Positions 57,341 to 64,000 of a stretch of 64,000 nt of DNA are shown here, piece by piece. Every line of letters starts with the position of its first letter. Position 1 is the stretch's first letter. The translations under genes and the position numbers were made by a program. The notes below the pieces were generated by a model that was given only the letters and a program-made list of their open reading frames with translations, was not told the DNA's origin and made no database searches. Source of the stretch: Cohaesibacter haloalkalitolerans (GTDB lineage: Bacteria > Pseudomonadota > Alphaproteobacteria > Rhizobiales > Cohaesibacteraceae); assembly GCF_003574655.1 (NCBI RefSeq), contig NZ_QNUM01000001.1, forward strand, positions 186,001 through 250,000, given 5' to 3'.

Positions 57341-58204
57341 TTACATCTTGCCGCCATAGACCGGGAACATGCTGGCGTCGCCATAGTCCTTGATCCGGTC
57401 GATGGTTTTCAGGGCTTCCATGTCGTCTGCGGAAATCTCGAAATCCACGTCCGCATTGGACTTCATGTGGGCCGGATTTGCAGTTTTCGGCAGGGGCAGC
57501 AGGCCCAGTTCCAGACAGTAGCGAATGCAGAGCTGCGGAACGCTGACGCCATATTTCTTTGCCATTTCGGCGATTTCCGGATTGTCGAGAATCTTGCCAT
57601 GCGCGACCGGAGAATAGGCCTCGACCAGAATGCCCTTGCTCTGGCTGTAGTCAATCAGCTCGAACGGGGTGTTGGAAACATGGGCAAGGATCTGGTTGAT
57701 CATCGGCTTGATCTTGGCGTTGTCGATGATGTTGTCCAAGTCTTCCTTCTGGAAGTTGGAAACACCGATTGCGCGGATCTTGCCAGCTTCATAGGCTTCT
57801 TCCAGAGCACGCCATGCTTCGAGGTTGCCTTCAAAGAAGCGTTCTTCGCCAGCGAAATCACCCCAAGGCTGCGGGCTGTGAATGATCATCAGGTCGATAT
57901 AGTCGAGACCGAGCGTCTTTAGCGAGCCTTCGATGGCAGCCTTCGAATCGGCATAATTCTTATGCGATGCATCGAGCTTGGTCGTGACAAACAGTTCTTC
58001 ACGGGCAACGCCACAGGCGCGGATGCCTTCGCCGACACCTCGCTCGTTGGCATAGGCCTGAGCAGTGTCGATGTGGCGGTAACCGAGTTTGACGGCCGCG
58101 ACAACAGCATCGGCAACAGCATTGTCATCGATCATCCATGTGCCGAGGGCCAGCTTCGGAATCTTGACATCGTTGGACAGGGTAAAGGTTTCTTGCAAAA
58201 TCAT
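57341..58204 (-). CDS. aldo/keto reductase
   Basis: 287 residues, normal for the family. NADPH-dependent reduction of aldehydes or ketones is expected. GYRHIDTAQAYANERGVGEG holds the catalytic Asp and Tyr, FVTTKLDASHKN the Lys, and IDLMIIHSPQPWG the His region. AIGVSNFQKEDL and LPLPKTANPAHMKSN bind cofactor. It is close to 2,5-diketo-gluconate reductase-like AKR5 members, but substrate is unknown. Confidence 0.93.
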   Translation of the reverse strand: MILQETFTLSNDVKIPKLALGTWMIDDNAVADAVVAAVKLGYRHIDTAQAYANERGVGEGIRACGVAREELFVTTKLDASHKNYADSKAAIEGSLKTLGLDYIDLMIIHSPQPWGDFAGEERFFEGNLEAWRALEEAYEAGKIRAIGVSNFQKEDLDNIIDNAKIKPMINQILAHVSNTPFELIDYSQSKGILVEAYSPVAHGKILDNPEIAEMAKKYGVSVPQLCIRYCLELGLLPLPKTANPAHMKSNADVDFEISADDMEALKTIDRIKDYGDASMFPVYGGKM

Positions 58205-58511
58205 TGTTCACGTTCCTCGAAAGGGTTGGTGCATTTTGTCTGCGGATCGGACTGACGGTGCCAGGCGTTCTGCTTGCCGTGCCTGCATCTCGTCTGCCCG
58301 GACAAAAGGCCTTGCAGCATTGAAATTCACTTCGGTCCAGATTGCTCCGTGACCGTTACCATTAAAATAGTCTGCGTGGGGCTAGAGGATAATCCGCGCC
58401 GGATAGATTTGACTTATGAATCCCACGCATCAATCAAACGCAAAACCTTGGTAAATCCCGCCGGGTGCCAATAGTCGCCCCGCACGCCAGCCTTCAGGTC
58501 GTCGCAAACCA
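58205..58511. other. gene-free interval
   Basis: Between the reductase and argB. No gene seen; the promoter of the reductase is expected near 58205-58300. Confidence 0.45.
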
Positions 58512-58540
58512 AAACGGGGTGCCGAGGCACCCCGTTTATC
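58508..58540 (-). terminator. terminator after argB
   Basis: AAACGGGGTGCC (58512-58523) pairs with GGCACCCCGTTT (58526-58537); the minus strand continues with TTTT. Confidence 0.85.
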
Positions 58541-58574
58541 AAATTGACTTAATACAGCCTTGTAAGGACGAACC

Positions 58575-59477
58575 TCAGCGCGTCAACAGAGTGCCCGCGC
58601 CACCTTCGGTGAACAGCTCCAGAAGCACCGCGTGGGGCACCTTGCCATCGAGAATGACGACGCCCTCGACGCCCTTGTTGAGCGCATCGATGCAGGTCTC
58701 AACCTTCGGGATCATGCCGCCGGAGATCGTGCCATCGGCAATCAGCCTGTGGGCCTCGGTGATTGTCAGGGCCTTGATGAGATTGCCTTCCTTGTCCAGC
58801 ACGCCCGGAACATCCGTCAGGAACAACAGGCGCTTGGCGTCGACCGCACCGGCAATCGCACCGGCAAAGGTATCGGCATTGATGTTGTAGGTAGCACCGT
58901 CAATGCCCGGCGCGACCGGTGCAATCACCGGAATGAGCGCGTCCTTGGCCACGATATCCAGCACGGAGCGGTCCACCTTCTTGGGGTCGCCCACAAAGCC
59001 CAGATCCACCACTTCCTCGATCTTGCTGTCCGGGTCGCGGATGGTGCGGGTCAGTTTTTCAGCCAGCACCATGTTGCCATCCTTGCCGCACAGGCCGATG
59101 GCCCGGCCGCCTTCGGCATTGATGTTGCGCACGATGGACTTGTTGATGGAACCAGCCAGCACCATCTCGACCACTTCCACCGTGTGGGCATCGGTCACGC
59201 GCAGGCCACCCTTGAACTCGGACTTGATTCCGAGTTTGTCGAGCATCGACTTGATCTGCGGACCTCCGCCGTGCACCACGACGGGTTTGACGCCAGCCTG
59301 CTTGAGCAGCACGATGTCACGCGCAAAGGCCTGGCTGAGTTCGGCTTCACCCATGGCATGACCGCCGTATTTGACCACGACCGTCTGGCCATCATAGCGC
59401 TGCATGAAGGGAAGCGCTTCAGAAATGGTTCTGGCACGATTGGCCGGGGAGCTGGATGGAGTGGATGTCTCGGACAT
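58575..59477 (-). CDS. argB: acetylglutamate kinase
   Basis: 300 residues. It phosphorylates N-acetylglutamate in arginine synthesis. [15 protein letters not shown] and [19 protein letters not shown] are the nucleotide and substrate loops; [15 protein letters not shown] and [14 protein letters not shown] are also typical. The N-terminal 25 residues are variable. It follows engB on the minus strand. Confidence 0.96.
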   Translation of the reverse strand: MSETSTPSSSPANRARTISEALPFMQRYDGQTVVVKYGGHAMGEAELSQAFARDIVLLKQAGVKPVVVHGGGPQIKSMLDKLGIKSEFKGGLRVTDAHTVEVVEMVLAGSINKSIVRNINAEGGRAIGLCGKDGNMVLAEKLTRTIRDPDSKIEEVVDLGFVGDPKKVDRSVLDIVAKDALIPVIAPVAPGIDGATYNINADTFAGAIAGAVDAKRLLFLTDVPGVLDKEGNLIKALTITEAHRLIADGTISGGMIPKVETCIDALNKGVEGVVILDGKVPHAVLLELFTEGGAGTLLTR

Positions 59478-59608
59478 GGCGCTTCTCTACTTCGAGCAGG
59501 TTGGAAAACTGAGACCGCTGTATAGCGTCTTATTTCACGAGACGCAAGAAAGACGGAGTGATATGCCGAATTTATCACCGTTCATGAAACATTATTTGGA
59601 CATCGAAA

Positions 59609-60325
59609 TCACATACCGTCTGCCAACAGCTGCATTTCTGCCCGTAACCGATTGATTCCTATCTTCTTGTCGGAAGATGTCAGCAGGATTTCCGGATGCG
59701 CCGCAGGCCGCTTCTTCAGGCCGAGCTGCACCTTCTCCATCACCTTCACGAGATCCGACAGTTTGGTCTTGTCCACCTTGGTCAAGACCACCTGATAGTT
59801 GACAGCGGCCTTGTCCAGCGTGGTCATGACTTCGGTGTCATTTTCCTTGAGGCCATGACGGCTGTCGATCAGCACATAGACCCGGCGCAGGTTCGGGCGA
59901 CCGCGCAGATAGTCCAGAATCAGCTCGTTCCAGGCGGCGACTTCCTTCTTGGACGCCTTGGCATAGCCATAGCCCGGCATGTCGCAGATCACCAGCGAGG
60001 CTTCCTTCTCGGGACGGAAAAAGTTGAGCTCCTTGGTGCGGCCGGGCGTGTTGGAGGTGCGCGCCAAGGTCTTGCGCCCCGTGATGGCATTGAGCAAGGA
60101 CGACTTGCCAACGTTGGAGCGACCGGCAAAGGCCACCTCGACCCCCTCGATCGGCGGTAACTGGTGGAAGAATTTCGTGCCCCACATGAAGTCCCAGGTC
60201 TGGGCAAACAGCAAGCGGCCACGCTCGGCCAGAGCCGGATCTACCTCATCATCACCCACAAGCTCAGCAAGGCTGGAGGCGCCTTCAGCAGTGGGAGCGA
60301 TATCCTCATCATGTTCTTCGGTCAT
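59609..60325 (-). CDS. engB: ribosome biogenesis GTP-binding protein EngB/YsxC
   Basis: 238 residues, with an acidic N-terminal tail of about 45 residues. GTPase motifs: FAGRSNVGKSSLLNAI (G1), TRTKELNFF-like PGRTKELNFF (G2), CDMPGYGYAKA (G3), LTKVDKTK (G4) and LTSSDKKIG (G5). It is needed for 50S assembly. The yidC-engB-argB order is conserved in Hyphomicrobiales, here with an acetyltransferase gene in between. Confidence 0.95.
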   Translation of the reverse strand: MTEEHDEDIAPTAEGASSLAELVGDDEVDPALAERGRLLFAQTWDFMWGTKFFHQLPPIEGVEVAFAGRSNVGKSSLLNAITGRKTLARTSNTPGRTKELNFFRPEKEASLVICDMPGYGYAKASKKEVAAWNELILDYLRGRPNLRRVYVLIDSRHGLKENDTEVMTTLDKAAVNYQVVLTKVDKTKLSDLVKVMEKVQLGLKKRPAAHPEILLTSSDKKIGINRLRAEMQLLADGM

Positions 60326-60415
60326 CGGTGCGGTCTTCCTAAGCGGTCTTCAAAAGGGAAAGGGCAGGCTTTGGTTAGCCTGCCTTTTACAGGGAAACAA
60401 GCGCGAAAGCGAGTT

Positions 60416-61096
60416 CTATGCGCCTTCGCCGCTCGAAAAGCTCTGGCAAGCCGCTTCCAGTGCTGCCACATCGGCCCCCTGGATCAGTTGGCGATGGCGG
60501 GTGATCTGCTCGATGGGCCAATCCCACCAGGCCAGCGCCAGCAGACGCTCCACCACATCATCCGCAAAGCGCCTGCGGATTACCCGTCCCGGATTGCCGA
60601 CAACGATGGCATAGTCCGGCACGTCGCTGGCCACAACAGCCTCGGCGCCAATGATAGCCCCGGACCCGATGGTCACGCCGGGCATGACCCGAGCATTGCG
60701 CCCCATCCAGATGTCATTGCCGAGACGGGTGTCACCACGGGACAATTGCCGGAAGGCATCAATATCGAACCCTTCCCCCCAGCTACCGCCCATGATGGCA
60801 AAGGGATAGGTGGAGATGCCGCGCATATCATGGTTGGCACCGTTCATGATGAAGGTGACGCCAGTGGCCAGAGCGCAGAATTTGCCGATGATCAGGTGAT
60901 CTCCGAGGAAGTCATAATGATAGAGCACGTTCTTGTGCTCGAAGGCTTCCGGTGCCTCCGGGTCATCATAATAGGTGTAGTCACCCACTTCAATCAGCGG
61001 GTTGGTGATCAGGGGCTTGAGGAAGGCAGTGCGTTTGAAGGCAGGAATCGGATAGGGATCATCCGGGTCTGGATAGGTGAAAAGCTGGTCTTGCAT
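60416..61096 (-). CDS. hexapeptide-repeat acetyltransferase (Vat/CatB-like)
   Basis: 226 residues. It matches the xenobiotic acetyltransferase family: YTYYDDPEAPEAFEHKNVLY, LIIGKFCALATGVTFIMNGA with the catalytic His in NHDM, and hexapeptide repeats (IWMGRNARVMPGVTIGSGAI, then VGNPGRVIRRRF). Members acetylate streptogramins or chloramphenicol, but many have other substrates; resistance cannot be claimed. It separates yidC from engB, which usually adjoin. Confidence 0.88.
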   Translation of the reverse strand: MQDQLFTYPDPDDPYPIPAFKRTAFLKPLITNPLIEVGDYTYYDDPEAPEAFEHKNVLYHYDFLGDHLIIGKFCALATGVTFIMNGANHDMRGISTYPFAIMGGSWGEGFDIDAFRQLSRGDTRLGNDIWMGRNARVMPGVTIGSGAIIGAEAVVASDVPDYAIVVGNPGRVIRRRFADDVVERLLALAWWDWPIEQITRHRQLIQGADVAALEAACQSFSSGEGA

Positions 61097-61370
61097 GAGA
61101 CGGAACCCTTTGGCTGGGAAGACTGATGAACGGGACGGCGGGCAACAGATGCATCACGCGCATCCGCCCTCTCGCGAGCCCTGAAACGGGCGAGGACGGC
61201 GGGCGGCAAGGATCGGATCTGTTGCGGTCAGTTGTTCATCGAACCGGTTCGCTCTTGGTTGCAAGAATGGGCAGGACAGACGCAGAATAGCACGATTGCC
61301 GGAGAGGTCCAGCGTTTCAGCCGCCTTCTGGCTGCAGTTGCCATCCGGCGTTGTTTTACTGCAACAAAAA
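61097..61370. other. gene-free interval
   Basis: Between yidC and the acetyltransferase gene; holds the terminator at its left-facing end and no credible gene. Confidence 0.45.
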
Positions 61371-61390
61371 GGGCGGCCAATGGCCGCCCG
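61362..61390 (-). terminator. terminator after yidC
   Basis: GGGCGGCC (61371-61378) pairs with GGCCGCCC (61382-61389); on the minus strand TTTTTG follows. Confidence 0.88.
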
Positions 61391-61415
61391 ATTGTTTCTT
61401 TCAGGGATCCCGAGC

Positions 61416-63215
61416 CTATTCGCTCTTCGGCTTCGAGCGCGAGAAGGTATCCTTGATATTCTGCCAGATCTCGATCTTGGTCCCATGCTTCTTCATGATG
61501 GTTGCCTGCTGGATGATGGACAGCGAGTTGTTCCATGCCCAGTAGATCACCAGACCGGCCGGCATGCGGGCCAGCATGAAAGTGAACATGATCGGCATCC
61601 AGGTGAAGATCATCTTCTGGGTCGGATCCGGAGGCGTCGGGTTCAGTTTCATCTGAACGAACATGGTCACACCCATGATCAGCGGCCAGATGCCGATGGC
61701 GAGGAAGGCAGGCGTATCCCACGGAACCAGACCGAACAGGGTGAACAGGTTGGTCGGGTCCGGAGCGGACAGGTCCTGAATCCAGCCAAAGAACGGCGCA
61801 TGGCGCATTTCGATGGTGGTGTAGAGCACCTTGTAGAGGGAGAAGAAGACCGGAATCTGAATGGCGATCGGCAGACAGCCAGCCAGCGGATTGACCTTCT
61901 CTTCCTGATAGAGCTTCATGATAGCCTGCTGCTGAGCCTGCTTGTCATCGCCCATGTTCTTCTTGATTTCTTCCATCTTCGGCTGCAGCAGCTTCATCTT
62001 GGCCATGGAAGCATAGGACTTGCTGGCCAGTGGGAAGAAGATCGCCTTGACGATGACGGTGATCAGCAGCACGGCAATACCGAAGTTGCCGACCAGACCA
62101 TAGAGTTGGTCGATGGCCCAGAACATCGGCTTGGTGATGAAGTAGAACCAGCCCCAGTCGATCATCAGGTCGAAGTTGAGAGCGCTGGTTGTGTCTTCAA
62201 CCTTGCGCAGAGTTGCAACTTCCTTGGCCCCTGCGAACAGGTTGGTCTTGTAGGACACGCTGGCACCGGCGGCCACATTGACCGCATCGCCCAGATAGTC
62301 GGACTGATAGGCCGGCTTGCCGGCGATTTCATTGTAGCGGAAGCTTGGCTGGAAGGTCTGGCCCTGCGGCGGAATGACGGCCGTTGCCCAGTATTTGTCG
62401 GTGATGCCAACCCAGCCCTTTGCCGTCTTGGAAGGCTGCTCGATCTTCTTCTCGGCAATATCCTTGTATTTGACTTCCTGCAGGCCGTCTTCGCCATCAA
62501 CGCCGATCAGGCCTTCATGCAGAATGTAGATGCCGGAGGTATTGATGGTGCCGTGACGCGAAATCAACCCGTAGGGATAAAGCGCAACCGCTGCATCGGT
62601 GGTGTTTTCAACTTTCTGGTCGATGGTAAACAGATAGTTGTTATCCACAGAGACGGTCCGCACGAAGGTCAGGCCAGTGCCATTGTCCCAAGTCAGCACA
62701 AGCGGCTTGTCAAGGGTCAGCTTGGCGCCTTCAGGGGCAGTCCATACGGTGTTGGCGTTTGGCAGGGCGATGTCGCCGGAGCCGGAAACCCAGCCGAACT
62801 CGGCGTAATAGGGGTTCTGGGAGCCGGAAGGTGCCATCAGCGTGATGGTCGGGCTGCCCTCGTCCAGGGTTTCGCGATACTCGTTCAGATGCAGGTCATC
62901 GATACGGGCGCCGGTCAGGTTGATGGAACCGGACAGCTTGGGCGTATCGATATCGATGCGAGCCGATTGGGACAGGGCTGCCTGCGGGCTGAGCGGAACG
63001 GCGCCTGCCGTCGTTGCCGCTGCGGGTGACGTGCCCGGAGCTGGTGCGGTGTTGGTCTGTTCGGTGGTTCCTGCTTGCTCTGCCTGCTGGGCTGCAAGTT
63101 GTTCCTGCCGAGCCTTCTCTGCTTCCATGCGCGGTCCGGCGACAAAATACTGCCATCCCAGCAACACAATGAAAGACAGGGCAATGGCAAGGAAGAGATT
63201 GCGATTATTTTCCAT
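61416..63215 (-). CDS. yidC: membrane protein insertase YidC
   Basis: 599 residues. The N-terminal transmembrane segment (LFLAIALSFIVLLGWQYFVAG) is followed by a Gln/Ala/Thr-rich linker, the large periplasmic beta domain (about 80-350) and the five-helix insertase core (PMFWAIDQLYGLVGNFGIAV, then YASMAKMKLLQPKMEEIKKN and CLPIAIQIPVFFSLYKVLY). It inserts and folds inner-membrane proteins alone or with Sec. It follows rnpA on the minus strand. Confidence 0.97.
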   Translation of the reverse strand: MENNRNLFLAIALSFIVLLGWQYFVAGPRMEAEKARQEQLAAQQAEQAGTTEQTNTAPAPGTSPAAATTAGAVPLSPQAALSQSARIDIDTPKLSGSINLTGARIDDLHLNEYRETLDEGSPTITLMAPSGSQNPYYAEFGWVSGSGDIALPNANTVWTAPEGAKLTLDKPLVLTWDNGTGLTFVRTVSVDNNYLFTIDQKVENTTDAAVALYPYGLISRHGTINTSGIYILHEGLIGVDGEDGLQEVKYKDIAEKKIEQPSKTAKGWVGITDKYWATAVIPPQGQTFQPSFRYNEIAGKPAYQSDYLGDAVNVAAGASVSYKTNLFAGAKEVATLRKVEDTTSALNFDLMIDWGWFYFITKPMFWAIDQLYGLVGNFGIAVLLITVIVKAIFFPLASKSYASMAKMKLLQPKMEEIKKNMGDDKQAQQQAIMKLYQEEKVNPLAGCLPIAIQIPVFFSLYKVLYTTIEMRHAPFFGWIQDLSAPDPTNLFTLFGLVPWDTPAFLAIGIWPLIMGVTMFVQMKLNPTPPDPTQKMIFTWMPIMFTFMLARMPAGLVIYWAWNNSLSIIQQATIMKKHGTKIEIWQNIKDTFSRSKPKSE

Positions 63216-63443
63216 CGACTTTCTTCATCCCATTATTGAGTGCCGAACTTGCTTTCCGACCCGTGTGGTTAAGATCTGACAAATCCGACTTGATACACAC
63301 CCAATTGGCGGCTTGATGCTGCCGAGTCAAGTGTTTCGTTTCATTTTGAGCGCCTCGACCCGGCTACCCGGTGGCAGGGATCAGGACAATTTCGTAAGCT
63401 TGTTGATGAACTGCATCCTGACGTGACTGACGTAGACAGGAGA
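63216..63443. other. intergenic gap between yidC and rnpA
   Basis: No gene found. In many bacteria yidD lies here; its sequence was not seen in either strand. Confidence 0.5.
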
Positions 63444-63887
63444 TCAGTTCCGGTCTTGCACCTCTTCATAACCCGGCTTGCCGGTTTGAGAAGGGCTTCT
63501 TGATGACTGGTCGGCCTTTACGGTTCGAATGGGCGTACGACGTCCCCTATCGGTCTTGCCAGAAGCAAGATCGCGCACACATCCCTTGAAATCTGCACAG
63601 AGAGAATCGAAAGGCAGATGCAACGCGCCTATACGCCCGATGAGAACATAGTCCCAACCGGATTGAAGAATCTCCGGCCCCAGAAGTCTCGCCACTTCGC
63701 GCAACCGGCGTTTCACCCTGTTGCGAATCACTGCGTTGCCGACCTTCTTGGTCACCGTGAAACCGACACGAGCCGGATCCTTGTCTTCTGGCACGCGCTT
63801 GATGGCCTGAAGCACAAAACCGCGACGCGAGAGTCGTCCCCCCTTGGCCGCGGCTAAGAATTCGCTGCGCTTTTTCAATCGAAGCAT
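63444..63887 (-). CDS. rnpA: ribonuclease P protein component
   Basis: 147 residues from the ATG at 63887, preceded by AGGAGG; a longer frame to 63962 is rejected. RnpA helps the RNase P RNA cut tRNA 5' ends. MLRLKKRSEFLAAAKGGRLS and the RNR motif region GNAVIRNRVKRRLREVARL are typical. A Lys/Ser/Arg-rich C-terminal extension of about 35 residues is present. The partner rpmH is not in the window and should lie just beyond the right edge. Confidence 0.94.
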   Translation of the reverse strand: MLRLKKRSEFLAAAKGGRLSRRGFVLQAIKRVPEDKDPARVGFTVTKKVGNAVIRNRVKRRLREVARLLGPEILQSGWDYVLIGRIGALHLPFDSLCADFKGCVRDLASGKTDRGRRTPIRTVKADQSSRSPSQTGKPGYEEVQDRN

Positions 63888-64000
63888 GTTGCCTCCTTGA
63901 AGCGCTTCTTGGGACAGCATCAAGAGGGAGACCCTCGCAAAATGGTTGTCCCGGACATGCAAAACCGCCAGATTTGAAGCACGACAGCTTAAATTCTGGC
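63888..64000. other. sequence upstream of rnpA to window edge
   Basis: No rpmH coding end is recognised in these 113 bases. They hold the rnpA ribosome site and the presumed rpmH-rnpA spacer. Confidence 0.4.

Noticed and set aside
61296-63029. 577-codon antisense frame over yidC
   Set aside because: Shadow of yidC; no motif.

Overview
The window reads as a chromosomal segment of a Hyphomicrobiales (Rhizobiales)-type alphaproteobacterium. Two conserved gene orders point there: lnt - XRE regulator - metK - trmB - rimP - nusA - ylxR/L7Ae - infB - rbfA - truB - rpsO - pnp on the left, and rnpA - yidC - engB - argB plus the ubiE-ubiB-coaBC-dut block with mutM on the right. I cannot fix the genus; a marine Cohaesibacter- or Stappia-like organism is only a guess.

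Left flank (1-24379): two tandem GGDEF-EAL proteins (the first cut by the window edge, the second with a degenerate GGDEF signature), then the long translation/transcription block to pnp. That block carries several RNA signals: a possible pseudoknot before metK, hairpins before rimP and pnp, and rho-independent terminators. After pnp come a GNAT acetyltransferase remnant, an SH3-domain secreted protein, a 2-hydroxyacid dehydrogenase, a ThiF/MoeB-type protein, a DUF2259-like secreted protein and cysK.

Genomic island (24380-51096, about 26.7 kb): it is inserted inside the host dUTPase gene dut. The 5' part of dut lies at 51097-51383 and the 3' part at 24192-24379. A 7-bp direct repeat (CCGCGGT) flanks the insertion, with 8-bp inverted repeats just inside it. 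At the dut 5' side sits an operon of three tyrosine recombinases plus a small helix-turn-helix/coiled-coil protein, all overlapping by ATGA, which matches the ginABCD core of GInt islands. The next gene in the operon, again overlapping by ATGA, is a complete second dUTPase that can replace the broken one and is recoded at the insertion target. A coiled-coil protein and a RecD2-like helicase follow. Cargo is mainly defence: a complete Gabija pair, an Mrr-type endonuclease, a three-gene cluster of MmeI-like methyltransferase, SF2 helicase and GIY-YIG nuclease, three antitoxins without full toxins, a serine resolvase, IS remnants, and a candidate structured RNA on the minus strand at 33905-34086.

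Right flank (51097-64000): dut 5' end, coaBC, ubiB and ubiE on the minus strand; a class V aminotransferase and mutM on the plus strand; then an aldo/keto reductase, argB, engB, a hexapeptide acetyltransferase, yidC and rnpA on the minus strand. No tRNA, rRNA or CRISPR array was recognised.
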